From: CAMCXT01 sp046302715
GTDB lineage: Bacteria; Bacteroidota; Bacteroidia; M30B66
Length of the DNA stretch: 16,689 nucleotides
Assembly (NCBI GenBank): GCA_046302715.1
Contig: JBKCHQ010000094.1
Location: 1-16,689 of the forward strand
Direction of reading: 5' to 3'
Below the pieces are notes generated by a model. That model was not told the DNA's origin. It ran no database searches and worked only from the letters and a program-made list of their open reading frames with translations. Of this stretch, positions 1 through 8,540 are shown in pieces (position 1 is the stretch's first letter; each line of letters begins with the position of its first letter). Both the position numbers and the translations under genes were made by a program.

Positions 1-2103
1 GCAGCAGCATTGGTTAAAAGTCATTTTCCACAATATAATGCCGAGCAAGTGGGAGAAAGGTTAAGAGTTACAGCCGATACCTCCATTTATACGTTGGGCG
101 GAAATTCAACCTATCAGCAATTGCTGGGCGCAGGCCGTTTAAATATGGAACGGGCTCTGTCTGATGCCCTCCTACCCTCAGTAAGATTTCAGAATTATAC
201 TGCTGTAACATCGGCAGGCAACAACTTTATTCAGGCTGGAGACACCATGTTTTTAAGCGGTACCTTTTATAATTATCTCGAACCCACCAATGCCCTCAAC
301 GTAAGCATAAGTAGTGCTAATAGCAATATTGAAATAATTGATGGTCAACACACTGCTGGCAGCATTAGCACCCTGAGTGGTACCGCCGCAAACAATGCCT
401 TTTCCATTCGCCTGCTCGAGGGTATCCCGTACAATACCGATTTACTTATTAAAGTAACATACACCGATGCCACTTTGAATTATTCGGCCTTCGAATACAT
501 CGAAATCCGCGTAAATCTTGATTATTACGATTTTACCAACGGACTGCTTCAAACTACGATTACATCTCGGGGCAGCATCGGTTACAATGCCGATTATGCC
601 ACCGATGGACTGGGGATTCGTTACAACGGCAGCCCATCGCAAATTTATGCTGCAGGACTCATGATTTCGGCGAACGGACAAACCTTCGACAATGTTTATG
701 CTGCCACAATTCCGGGTTACGATAACGACTTTGCGCGTCAGGATGGCATTCGCATTTTACACCAGCCTGGCGATGACTTTGAAATGGTTGAATCGCGCTT
801 TGCTACGGTTACGCCTGCAGGTCAACAAATTTCTGTTAGGCAGCGTGCCCGCATGAACAACGGATCAACAGCATGTACCCTGGAATACACCTTGCGCAAT
901 ATCGGAACTACTCCAGTAAATAGCCTTTCATTGGGCATATTCAGCGATTGGGACATACAAAACAGCGGCAGCAACCAGGCGCAATTTGATGCAGCCAGAC
1001 GTTTGGTATATGCCTATGGAACAGAAACAAGCGATCGGTATTTTGGATTCAAATTGTTGAACAACCAAAATGCCCATGCCTATTGCTTCAATAATGATGG
1101 ATCAGGAAGTTCGATTACCTTGTACGACGGCTTCACGGATGCTGAGAAAACAGCTGTTGTTTCGGGAAGCCAAACACGAAATTCAAGTATTGTTGGAGAA
1201 GTTTCGGCATTGCTTGGAACTACTGGGGCGCCGACACTTGAAGTGGGCGATTCAATTACGTTAACCTTCGTTTTATTGGCCGATGCCAGCTTACAGGGCC
1301 TGCAAACAGCCGCCGATAATGCACAATTGACCTATTACAGCGATAATTTAGACGCGCAATGGATAATAGCGCCTGTTGACTGCAATGGCAATGGAGGCTC
1401 AGTAAGCTTCGAAACCGCATTAAACGGTTATGCCGGATATACCCTTCAAAATCCTGCCGGAAATCCAATTTTTAGCGCCGGCAGCCTTAACTCGGGCGAT
1501 GTGGCGGGCCCGCTACCTGCAGGCAATTACACGCTGAGCTTTACCTTTCCCGATAACCTGCAGGCCAACTATCCCATAACTATAAACGCGCTGCCACAAA
1601 TTGTGGTAAACGAAATTGTTGCTACCCCCGAAATTGCGCTGTTACCTAATGCTGAAATAACATGCAATGTATTGGCTACGGGTGCCGAATCTTTCTTGTG
1701 GAATTGGGGCGACGGGTCGCAAAGCTCATCTACCGAGGCAACACAAAGCCATACCTACACCGAGGCCGGGATATTCCAAATCGAACTTATTGCTACAAAT
1801 GAGTTTTGCAACGATACCGCCACTACCACGGTAGAAATTGGAACAAGTGTGGGCCTATCAACACCAACAAGGAATCAAATTCACATATACCCCAATCCGG
1901 CAAACGCCGCCTTTTCCATAAAGCTTCCAAAAGGAGAAACAGCGGTTAACTACAACATTGTTGATGTGAACGGGCGTTTGGTACACAGCGGAAGCTCCGC
2001 AAACATCGACTGCAGCAATTGGACACCCGGATTTTATATGGTGCAGATTTCTGTTCAAAACACCTCCCTTAATTTACCTTTAGTTATTAGCGAAAAGCCA
2101 TAA
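1..2103 (+). CDS. Subtilisin-like S8 serine protease, C-terminal part, with PKD and T9SS sorting domains (5' truncated)
   Basis: The reading frame is open from base 1, so the gene starts upstream; the first in-frame start-like codon (TTG at 10) is not the real start. About 700 residues are visible. Residues 1-55 (AAALVKSHFP, then LLGAGRLNMERAL) match the segment that follows the catalytic serine in S8 subtilases. The Asp, His and Ser residues themselves lie outside the window. Residues about 60-165 look like a beta-sandwich. Residues about 170-450 form a long beta-rich region that I cannot name. A PKD domain surrounds WNWGDGS at about residue 567. The last 75 residues are a type A T9SS sorting domain starting at IHIYPNPA (about residue 627). 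Inferred role: a protease exported by Sec and then T9SS, with the tail cleaved at the cell surface. The 3' end overlaps convergent prmC by 17 bp. Confidence 0.88.
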   Translation, partial: AAALVKSHFPQYNAEQVGERLRVTADTSIYTLGGNSTYQQLLGAGRLNMERALSDALLPSVRFQNYTAVTSAGNNFIQAGDTMFLSGTFYNYLEPTNALNVSISSANSNIEIIDGQHTAGSISTLSGTAANNAFSIRLLEGIPYNTDLLIKVTYTDATLNYSAFEYIEIRVNLDYYDFTNGLLQTTITSRGSIGYNADYATDGLGIRYNGSPSQIYAAGLMISANGQTFDNVYAATIPGYDNDFARQDGIRILHQPGDDFEMVESRFATVTPAGQQISVRQRARMNNGSTACTLEYTLRNIGTTPVNSLSLGIFSDWDIQNSGSNQAQFDAARRLVYAYGTETSDRYFGFKLLNNQNAHAYCFNNDGSGSSITLYDGFTDAEKTAVVSGSQTRNSSIVGEVSALLGTTGAPTLEVGDSITLTFVLLADASLQGLQTAADNAQLTYYSDNLDAQWIIAPVDCNGNGGSVSFETALNGYAGYTLQNPAGNPIFSAGSLNSGDVAGPLPAGNYTLSFTFPDNLQANYPITINALPQIVVNEIVATPEIALLPNAEITCNVLATGAESFLWNWGDGSQSSSTEATQSHTYTEAGIFQIELIATNEFCNDTATTTVEIGTSVGLSTPTRNQIHIYPNPANAAFSIKLPKGETAVNYNIVDVNGRLVHSGSSANIDCSNWTPGFYMVQISVQNTSLNLPLVISEKP

Positions 2104-2947
2104 CAAATCGCTCCTGGCCCTGCATATCCTTTGCAATGCGCACCTCGTACAAACCGCTTTCGGTAAAAAGAGCAGCCACTTTTTGTGCGGCATCGTAATG
2201 CACCTCAACAGCGAGCATTCCTCTGGGTTTGAGACTGTGCAACGCCACTTTAGCTAAATGCCTGTAAAATAGCAATGCATCGTCATCAGACACAAACAAA
2301 GCAAGGTTGGGCTCAAAATCTTTTACCTGCGACTTTACATTTTGTGCCTCTTTATAAGGAATGTAAGGAGGATTAGAAATGATTAAGTCATAGAAATTTG
2401 CTTCGTTAACTGCGTTGGTGATGTCGATTTGCTGCCAATCCACCTCCAAATTAAGCGCATGACCATTCGCAGTGGCCGTTTCGAGAGCATCGCTGGAAAT
2501 ATCACATCCGACCACCTGCGCATTCCGAAACATGCTTTTTACGGCCAGTGCGATACAGCCACTTCCTGTACAAGCATCCAACACCGAGGCTGCACTGCGT
2601 TCGTTTAAAAATGGAACGCAAAGGTGCACCAACTCCTCCGTTTCGGGTCTTGGAATAAGAACAGAGGCATTAACCTCAATTTTTAAATCCAGAAACCAGG
2701 TATATCCCATAATGTATTGCACGGGTTCGCCTTTCTTGAGGCGTTTTACCCAAGCCGTATATTTCAGTAAATTGCTTTCGGTAACACGCTGCTCGGGATT
2801 AAGGTGCAACGACAGATGCGAAACTTGGTTTATCTCGCTTGCCGCTAAACGAAATAGGACTCGTATTTCATCGGCCGTGTAAAACGGAGCCAATTCCTGT
2901 TCGAAGAATATTTTAATATGAGAGAGCGTATTGCCGCCTATTCGCAT
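2087..2947 (-). CDS. prmC: Peptide chain release factor N5-glutamine methyltransferase (PrmC/HemK)
   Basis: 286 residues. It methylates the glutamine of the GGQ motif in release factors RF1 and RF2, using S-adenosylmethionine, in the cytoplasm. The N-terminal helical domain is about residues 1-85. The Rossmann methyltransferase domain has RPETEELV (100-107), the SAM-binding DACTGSGCIA (124-133) and the diagnostic catalytic NPPY (192-195, in SNPPYIPYKE). The frame stays open upstream to 3070, but that extension (41 residues, eight of them Cys) would run into ribD and looks non-coding. The ATG at 2947 gives the normal family length and lies 4 nt downstream of a consensus Bacteroidota -7 element. 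It is transcribed away from ribD. Its stop lies inside the 3' end of the protease gene. Confidence 0.95.
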   Translation of the reverse strand: MRIGGNTLSHIKIFFEQELAPFYTADEIRVLFRLAASEINQVSHLSLHLNPEQRVTESNLLKYTAWVKRLKKGEPVQYIMGYTWFLDLKIEVNASVLIPRPETEELVHLCVPFLNERSAASVLDACTGSGCIALAVKSMFRNAQVVGCDISSDALETATANGHALNLEVDWQQIDITNAVNEANFYDLIISNPPYIPYKEAQNVKSQVKDFEPNLALFVSDDDALLFYRHLAKVALHSLKPRGMLAVEVHYDAAQKVAALFTESGLYEVRIAKDMQGQERFVMAFR

Positions 2948-2951
2948 AAGA

Positions 2952-2981
2952 CAAAGGTAGCACCTTAAGCAGCATGCGCAA
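2952..2981 (-). promoter_or_regulatory. Bacteroidota-type promoter of prmC (TTG-N19-TACCTTTG)
   Basis: On the minus strand a TTG (plus 2979-2981) is followed by exactly 19 nt and then TACCTTTG (plus 2952-2959). This matches the known Bacteroidota consensus TTG-N17-23-TAnnTTTG. Only 4 nt separate the -7 element from the prmC ATG at 2947, so transcription would begin at or very near the start codon, giving a leaderless or nearly leaderless mRNA. That last point is inference. Confidence 0.7.
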
Positions 2982-2994
2982 AAATGAAATATCA

Positions 2995-3002
2995 TACCTT
3001 TA
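2995..3002 (+). promoter_or_regulatory. Candidate -7 element of ribD (TACCTTTA)
   Basis: TACCTTTA differs from the Bacteroidota -7 consensus TAnnTTTG only at the last base. It ends 4 nt before the ATG at 3007, the same geometry as the prmC element on the other strand. I see no TTG at 17-23 nt upstream, so it is weaker than the prmC promoter. It favours 3007 as the ribD start, because a start at 2974 would lie upstream of it. Confidence 0.4.
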
Positions 3003-3006
3003 CAGC

Positions 3007-4032
3007 ATGGAGGAATACATGCGGCGCGCATTGGAATTAGCCGCCCGAGGTATGGGTTCTGTAGCGCCAAACCCCATGGTAGGTTGTGTAATTGTGCATA
3101 ACAACCAAATTATTGGAGAAGGTTGGCACCGCAAATTTGGAGGCCCCCATGCCGAGGTACATGCCATTGATTCGGTAAAAGATAAAACGTTGCTTTCTGA
3201 AGCTACTTTATTCGTTACGCTGGAACCATGCAGCCATCATGGCAAAACGCCTCCCTGCTCAAACTTCATCGTTGCTTCAGGCATCAAAAATGTTGCTATT
3301 GCAACTAAAGATACTTTTTCTGAGGTATCAGGGGCAGGTATAAAGTATTTACAAGCTCAAGGTGTTAAGGTTTCTGTCGGAATACTTGAAGCAGAAGCGC
3401 GGATTTTAAACCGCAGATTCTTTACATTCCACGAAAAGAAGAGACCCTACATCATCCTGAAATGGGCCCAAAGTGCCGATGGTTTTATAGACAAAAAAAG
3501 AGTTGACGGAGAACACGGGCAGTTTAAACTTACCGGAATGGCAGCTCAGGTCTTGGTGCATCAATATCGCAGCGAAGAATCGGCAATTTTGGTAGGCCGG
3601 CGAACTATCGAGATTGACGATCCACAGCTCAACACGCGATTGTGGCCCGGTAAAAATCCTTTACGCGTGGTGCTCGATCCACACATGAAGCTGGGCTCCA
3701 ATTACCGGGTTTTTACTGATGCTTCGCCAACTTGGCATATGGTATTGGAACAGCCCGAAAGGAAACAAACAGATACCGTAAAACTATGCAGCGAGAAGAC
3801 CTACCTTAACGATGTACTTCGGCATTTATATGAGGCCGGAATACAAAGTGTTTTGGTGGAAGGAGGAAAATACACACTAAATCGTTTTTTGAACGAGGAC
3901 TTATTTGACGAAATACGTGTATTTAAAAGCGAAAACCTTTTGGGCGATGGACTGCCCGCCCCTACTTTGTCGTCAGGTAAATTTGACGAGTGCTGCATAG
4001 GTAAAGACATATTGCTAATCGGTACATTTTAA
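3007..4032 (+). CDS. ribD: Bifunctional riboflavin biosynthesis deaminase/reductase RibD
   Basis: 341 residues from this start. It deaminates 2,5-diamino-6-ribosylamino-4(3H)-pyrimidinone 5'-phosphate and then reduces the ribosyl side chain with NADPH, two steps of riboflavin synthesis. The N-terminal cytidine-deaminase-like domain has the zinc ligands H48 (in HAEVHA), C75 and C84 (EPCSHHGKTPPC), with E50 as catalytic acid. The reductase domain begins near RPYIILKWAQSADG (about 141) and carries the LVGRRTIEIDDPQLNTR stretch. The frame is open to an ATG at 2974, but 3007 gives the usual N-terminus (MEEYMRRALELA) directly followed by APNPMVG. hemW follows after 8 nt, so the two genes are probably co-transcribed. 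No other riboflavin gene is in view. Confidence 0.95.
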   Translation: MEEYMRRALELAARGMGSVAPNPMVGCVIVHNNQIIGEGWHRKFGGPHAEVHAIDSVKDKTLLSEATLFVTLEPCSHHGKTPPCSNFIVASGIKNVAIATKDTFSEVSGAGIKYLQAQGVKVSVGILEAEARILNRRFFTFHEKKRPYIILKWAQSADGFIDKKRVDGEHGQFKLTGMAAQVLVHQYRSEESAILVGRRTIEIDDPQLNTRLWPGKNPLRVVLDPHMKLGSNYRVFTDASPTWHMVLEQPERKQTDTVKLCSEKTYLNDVLRHLYEAGIQSVLVEGGKYTLNRFLNEDLFDEIRVFKSENLLGDGLPAPTLSSGKFDECCIGKDILLIGTF

Positions 4033-4040
4033 ACACATCC

Positions 4041-5177
4041 ATGGCCGGACTTTACGTTCACATTCCTTTTTGCCGCAGAGCTTGTGTGTATTGCGATTTT
4101 CATTTCAGTACCTCCATGAAGCATAAGGCGGCTTTTTGTAATGCCTTAGTGCTAGAAGCTAGGCTTAGAAAAGGTGAACTTAACGAATCGTTTTCTACCC
4201 TTTATTTCGGTGGAGGCACACCTTCGCAATTGCATTCTGATGAGTTAAATCGGGTATTGGAAGAGATTATTCCCGGTTATTTTAATACAGCTCCTGAAGA
4301 ATTTACGTTCGAGCTCAATCCCGAAGATGCAAGCCCAGAATATTTAGGTTTATTAAGAAAATTAGGGGTAAATCGACTGAGTATGGGCGTACAAAGTTTC
4401 GATGAAGCCATGCTTAAGTATATGAAACGCGGGCATACCGAGGTGCAGGTGCATCAGTGTATTGAATGGGCTGCTGTAGCCGGGTTTGATAAAATAAGCA
4501 TTGATCTTATTTACGGAGTACCGGGTATGGGCGATGTACTTTGGTTGAAGCAGCTCAACCACGTTCTCACGCTGCCGGTAAATCATCTGTCATGTTATGC
4601 ATTAACGGTTGAAGAAGGTACATTGCTTCACCAAAACATCAAAAAAGGTAAAGTAGCTCCGGTGGATGATCAGCTGGCCGCTCAACATTTTACACTTCTG
4701 CAGAAATGGGCATTCGAAAACGGCTGGGACCATTACGAAGTGTCGAATTTAAGCAAACCCCAAAGTAGGGCTATCCATAATAGCAATTATTGGAATGGGA
4801 CGCATTACATTGGTTTAGGTCCATCGGCACATTCTTTTAACGGTGTTCAGCGCCGAATTAATAAAGCCCACAACCAGCATTATATCGAAAAGCTAAACAC
4901 GGGTGATGCCCCACACGAGCTTGAAGCTTTACATGAGAGAGATATATTTAACGAACTTATTATAATAGGATTAAGAACATCAAACGGAATAGACATCGCA
5001 CGACTGAAAGAAGTAAGCGCCACAAATACTAACCGCCTGTTGAAAAAATTAAACAGTGCGAGTGCTTCAGAAATTGAGATCAGCAAAGATGGCCGAATAC
5101 TTTTAAACAAGGCGTATTGGTTTGAGTCGGATCGATTTGTGCGCGATTGGCTGGTTCTTGAGTCGGAATGGGAATAA
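4041..5177 (+). CDS. hemW: Radical SAM protein HemW (heme chaperone, HemN-like)
   Basis: 378 residues. The radical-SAM cluster motif is C11-x3-C15-x2-C18 (FCRRACVYCDF). The residue two after the third Cys is Phe (F20) where true coproporphyrinogen dehydrogenase HemN has a fourth Cys, so this is the HemW branch. HemW proteins are described as binding heme and passing it to membrane-bound respiratory proteins rather than making it; many databases still label them coproporphyrinogen III oxidase. Other family motifs are GGGTPS (57-62), NRLSMGVQSF (111-120), RGHT (130-133) and, towards the C-terminus, NYWNGTHYIGLGPSAHSF. It starts 8 nt after the ribD stop and is followed by 110 nt without a gene. 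Confidence 0.92.
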   Translation: MAGLYVHIPFCRRACVYCDFHFSTSMKHKAAFCNALVLEARLRKGELNESFSTLYFGGGTPSQLHSDELNRVLEEIIPGYFNTAPEEFTFELNPEDASPEYLGLLRKLGVNRLSMGVQSFDEAMLKYMKRGHTEVQVHQCIEWAAVAGFDKISIDLIYGVPGMGDVLWLKQLNHVLTLPVNHLSCYALTVEEGTLLHQNIKKGKVAPVDDQLAAQHFTLLQKWAFENGWDHYEVSNLSKPQSRAIHNSNYWNGTHYIGLGPSAHSFNGVQRRINKAHNQHYIEKLNTGDAPHELEALHERDIFNELIIIGLRTSNGIDIARLKEVSATNTNRLLKKLNSASASEIEISKDGRILLNKAYWFESDRFVRDWLVLESEWE

Positions 5178-5262
5178 CAACCAACGGCATCATCCCTCAC
5201 GATGTTTAAAAAACAATGTCCGATGCTAAGCAGCAAGACGTCGAAAAACAAAGGTAACTTCT

Positions 5263-5270
5263 TATATTTG
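5263..5270 (+). promoter_or_regulatory. -7 promoter element upstream of the E1 dehydrogenase (TATATTTG)
   Basis: TATATTTG fits the Bacteroidota -7 consensus TAnnTTTG exactly and ends 17 nt before the ATG at 5288. The -33 TTG is not conserved: TCG at 5241-5243 sits at the 19-nt spacing. It would start an E1-murQ transcript separate from ribD-hemW, which agrees with the 110-bp gap after hemW. Confidence 0.55.
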
Positions 5271-5287
5271 CCGAAATTTCGCGGCTT

Positions 5288-7714
5288 ATGCGTCAAAACC
5301 AAATGCCCCAAATGCAGGAACCTACCGAATTAAGTTTTGAAGAATTCCGTTCGGAAATTTTAAACGACTACCGCATCGCGTGCGAGAGCCGTGAAACTAG
5401 TTTATTGGGCCGAAAAGAAGTATTAACCGGTAAGGCAAAGTTTGGCATTTTTGGCGATGGAAAGGAAATCGCACAAATTGCAATGGCTAAGGCCTTTAAA
5501 AACGGCGACTTTCGTTCGGGGTATTACCGCGACCAAACCTTCATGATGGCCTCTGGTCTCCTGAGTATACAGGAGTTTTTTGCACAGTTGTATGCCCATG
5601 CCGATGCCGATGCCGAACCTATGTCGGCTGGCCGCTCCATGAACGGTCATTATGCCACTGCCACAGTAAATGCCGACGGTTCGTTCCGCACACTTTCTGA
5701 ACTAAAAAATTCATCATCAGATATTTCGCCAACGGCCGGACAAATGCCGCGTTTGTTGGGTTTGGCATTAGCATCTAAACTATTTAGAAACAACAGCGAT
5801 TTACATCAATTTTCCCAACTCAGCAATAAAGGCAACGAAGTAGCATTCGGCACCATTGGCGACGCCAGTACTTCAGAAGGCCATTTTTGGGAAACCATGA
5901 ATGCTGCAGGCGTATTGCAAGTTCCCCTGGCCATGTCGGTTTGGGATGACGGATACGGTATTTCGGTTCCCACACGCTACCAAACCACCAAGGCCAATAT
6001 TTCAAAGGCACTCGATGGATTTAGGGATGAAGGTGATGGTAATGGTATTTTAATTTATACCGCAAAAGGCTGGGATTATCCATCTTTGATTGAAATGTAT
6101 CAGGAAGGTGTAGCCCGATGCCGTGCCGAACACAAACCGGTATTGTTTCATATCACCGAAATTACTCAGCCACAGGGCCATTCAACATCAGGTTCGCATG
6201 AACGCTACAAATCAAAAGAACGCCTCGACTGGGAAAGCGAATACGATGGATTAAACCGCATGAAACAGTGGATTGTTTCTACGGCACTAGCTACTGAAGA
6301 AGAATTAAACACCATAGAACAAACAGCAAAAAGCACAGTTCGCGATGCGCGAAAGGCTGCTTGGGAAGCTTTTCAGGATAGCCTTAAAGAATTGCGCTCC
6401 TCAGTTATGCCGATGCTCAACGAATTGGCTCAATATGCAGGCAAATCAGAAGTTTCAGCACAAGTAACTCAGCTTGAACAGGCTAAGGAATTGCTGCGTC
6501 GTGATGTGATAGAGTGTTGCCGAAAGGTGCTGCGCGAAACGATACATTTGGGAGCCAAAGAGGAACGTAACGAATTAATTAAGTGGCTTAAGAATAAAGA
6601 TGCCGAGTCTAAAGAACTGTATTCGAGTTGGCTTTACAGCGAAAACGAGCATTCAGCGCTTAAAGTTATTCCTGTGGCACCGAGTTACAGTGCGGATGCT
6701 CCAATGGTGGACGGACGCGAAATTCTTCGCGACAACTATGATAAGTTATTAGAAAGTGATCCCCGACTGCTCATTTTTGGCGAAGATGCCGGTATGATAG
6801 GTGGAGTGAATCAGACGCTGGAAGGCATGCAGAAAAAATATGGTGAACTGCGTGTGAGCGATACCGGGATTAGAGAGGCTACCATTGCCGGGCAAGGCAT
6901 TGGCTTGGCCATGCGCGGATTGCGGCCTATTGCTGAAATACAATACTTAGATTACTTGCTCTATGCCTTACAGATTTTGAGCGACGATTTGGCCACGGTT
7001 CAATACCGAACCAAAGGAAAACAGAAGGCACCGCTTATAATTTCAACCCGTGGGCACAGACTAGAAGGAGTTTGGCATTCGGGCTCTCCCATGGGTATGA
7101 TTATTCATGCTCTACGTGGCATGTACGTTTGCGTGCCCCGCAATATGACACAGGCAGCTGGTTTTTACAACACCTTATTATCGGCTGATGATCCTGCGCT
7201 TGTGGTGGAACCGCTTAACGGCTATCGCATTAAAGAATTACGACCCGATAATTTGGGCGAATACAAAATCGCTTTGGGTGAACCGGAAATCCTTAATGAA
7301 GGAACAGACATTACCTTAGTAACATACGGTTCATGTTGCCGATTGGCGATAGAAGCCTGCCATCAATTGCAAAATATGGGCATTTCAGTAGAACTTATTG
7401 ACGTGCAAACCCTGCTTCCTTTTGACCTAAATCACTCCATTGCAGAATCAATCAAAAAAACAGGAAAATTGCTCGTTCTCGACGAAGATGTCCCGGGCGG
7501 TGCGAGTGCGTATATATTGCAACAAATAATTGAAGTACAAGGCGCATTTACATGGCTTGATGCGCCACCGGTTACCTTGGCGGCTAAAGAACATCGTCCG
7601 GCCTACGGCTCCGACGGCGATTATTTTTCAAAACCTTCCATCGAAGACATTGTTGAAGCGGCATATGCCATTATGCATGAATACCGACCTTCTCAATTCC
7701 CGGCACTCTATTAA
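5288..7714 (+). CDS. 2-oxoacid dehydrogenase E1 component, alpha and beta subunits fused
   Basis: 808 residues, a thiamine-diphosphate enzyme that decarboxylates a 2-oxoacid and passes the acyl group to the lipoyl domain of an E2 partner. The alpha half (about residues 15-400) contains the TPP/Mg region beginning GDASTSEGHFWE (G191, D192) followed by VWDDGYGIS. The beta half starts near M473 (MVDGREILRDN) and has FGEDAGMIGGVNQ, REATIAGQGIGLAMRG, WHSGSPMG (H597) and LVLDEDVPGGASAY. Separate alpha and beta subunits are about 330-400 residues each, so this is a natural head-to-tail fusion with a helical linker, a form I recall as common in Bacteroidota. No frameshift is seen. Branched-chain 2-oxoacids or pyruvate are both possible substrates; no E2 or E3 gene is nearby to decide. 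murQ follows 2 nt after the stop. Confidence 0.9.
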   Translation: MRQNQMPQMQEPTELSFEEFRSEILNDYRIACESRETSLLGRKEVLTGKAKFGIFGDGKEIAQIAMAKAFKNGDFRSGYYRDQTFMMASGLLSIQEFFAQLYAHADADAEPMSAGRSMNGHYATATVNADGSFRTLSELKNSSSDISPTAGQMPRLLGLALASKLFRNNSDLHQFSQLSNKGNEVAFGTIGDASTSEGHFWETMNAAGVLQVPLAMSVWDDGYGISVPTRYQTTKANISKALDGFRDEGDGNGILIYTAKGWDYPSLIEMYQEGVARCRAEHKPVLFHITEITQPQGHSTSGSHERYKSKERLDWESEYDGLNRMKQWIVSTALATEEELNTIEQTAKSTVRDARKAAWEAFQDSLKELRSSVMPMLNELAQYAGKSEVSAQVTQLEQAKELLRRDVIECCRKVLRETIHLGAKEERNELIKWLKNKDAESKELYSSWLYSENEHSALKVIPVAPSYSADAPMVDGREILRDNYDKLLESDPRLLIFGEDAGMIGGVNQTLEGMQKKYGELRVSDTGIREATIAGQGIGLAMRGLRPIAEIQYLDYLLYALQILSDDLATVQYRTKGKQKAPLIISTRGHRLEGVWHSGSPMGMIIHALRGMYVCVPRNMTQAAGFYNTLLSADDPALVVEPLNGYRIKELRPDNLGEYKIALGEPEILNEGTDITLVTYGSCCRLAIEACHQLQNMGISVELIDVQTLLPFDLNHSIAESIKKTGKLLVLDEDVPGGASAYILQQIIEVQGAFTWLDAPPVTLAAKEHRPAYGSDGDYFSKPSIEDIVEAAYAIMHEYRPSQFPALY

Positions 7715-7716
7715 TT

Positions 7717-8532
7717 ATGGAACGTACCACCGAGGCCGATTCGCATTACGATGCGCTGGAGTTAATGAGCGTTGGAGCCCTGCTTCAAAACATCAACAAG
7801 GAAGACCAAACCGTTGCACTTTCGGTTGAACGTGCCATACCACAAATTGAACCGCTGGTGCAATGTATTGTGGAGCGCATGAAAAAAGGCGGTCGCTTGT
7901 TTTATATCGGTGCGGGCACTTCGGGCCGATTAGGCATCGTAGATGCCTCTGAATGTCCGCCCACATATGGCATAGAACACGACAGAGTTATTGGATTAAT
8001 TGCAGGTGGTGATGCCGCTATCAGAAAAGCTGTTGAATTTGCCGAAGACGATTTAGATCAAGCTTGGATAGATTTAAATAAACATAATATTAATAGTTTA
8101 GACGTACTCATCGGCATTGCTGCTTCAGGTACTACACCTTATGTTATAGGAGGCGTGAGCGATGCCTCAAAACATGGAATAGCCACAGCATGCATTACCT
8201 GCAATGCTGGAAGTCCCTTGGCAGGCTTAGTCGATTTCCCGATTGAAGTGGTAACTGGGCCCGAGTTTGTTACCGGTTCCACTCGTATGAAGGCCGGTAC
8301 AGCTCAAAAGCTGGTACTTAATATGATCAGCACTGCTGTTATGGTACAACTGGGTAGAGTTAAAGGAAATAAAATGGTAGATATGCAGCTCAGCAATCAA
8401 AAACTGGTGGAGAGAGGCACAAAAATGCTCATGAAGGCTCTGGATATTGAAGAGAATGCTGCAAGAGAATTATTGCTGCGTGAAGGAAGCGTGCGCAAGA
8501 GCATGGAAGCACATAAGACCACAAAAAACTAA
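7717..8532 (+). CDS. murQ: N-acetylmuramic acid 6-phosphate etherase MurQ
   Basis: 271 residues. It cleaves the lactyl ether of MurNAc-6-phosphate to give GlcNAc-6-phosphate and D-lactate, in the cytoplasm, during peptidoglycan recycling. It is a SIS-domain protein with the family signature GAGTSGRLGIVDASECPPTY at residues 65-84. E79 in ASECPPT corresponds to the conserved catalytic glutamate; a second conserved acid lies in KAVEFAEDD (E107 or E110). The C-terminal signature is GPEFVTGSTRMKAGTAQK. It is about 25 residues shorter than the E. coli enzyme (298), mainly at the C-terminus, and all core motifs are present. It begins 2 nt after the E1 stop, so it depends on the E1 transcript. It is convergent with mqnB 8 nt away, with no clear terminator between them. 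Confidence 0.95.
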   Translation: MERTTEADSHYDALELMSVGALLQNINKEDQTVALSVERAIPQIEPLVQCIVERMKKGGRLFYIGAGTSGRLGIVDASECPPTYGIEHDRVIGLIAGGDAAIRKAVEFAEDDLDQAWIDLNKHNINSLDVLIGIAASGTTPYVIGGVSDASKHGIATACITCNAGSPLAGLVDFPIEVVTGPEFVTGSTRMKAGTAQKLVLNMISTAVMVQLGRVKGNKMVDMQLSNQKLVERGTKMLMKALDIEENAARELLLREGSVRKSMEAHKTTKN

Positions 8533-8540
8533 AGCTCCTT

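Noticed and set aside
2948..3070. A 41-residue N-terminal extension of prmC in frame upstream of 2947
   Set aside because: It is rich in Cys, overlaps the ribD coding region, passes through the prmC promoter and exceeds the normal family length.
5249..5256. CAAAGGTA, which reads TACCTTTG on the minus strand, as a leftward promoter
   Set aside because: No -33 TTG lies at the right spacing and no minus-strand gene is downstream; it would only run antisense to hemW.
5178..5287. TGTTT-AAA-AAACA and CATC...GATG dyads after hemW as a terminator
   Set aside because: The arms are short and A/T-rich or lack a following T-tract, so no stable hairpin can be claimed.
4880..5311. A 143-codon open frame on the minus strand over the 3' end of hemW
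   Set aside because: It lies opposite a well-supported gene, crosses into the E1 start, and shows no recognisable domain.
7530..7829. A 99-codon open frame on the plus strand over the E1-murQ junction
   Set aside because: It is a different frame of two confident genes, and its composition (many Arg and His) looks non-coding.
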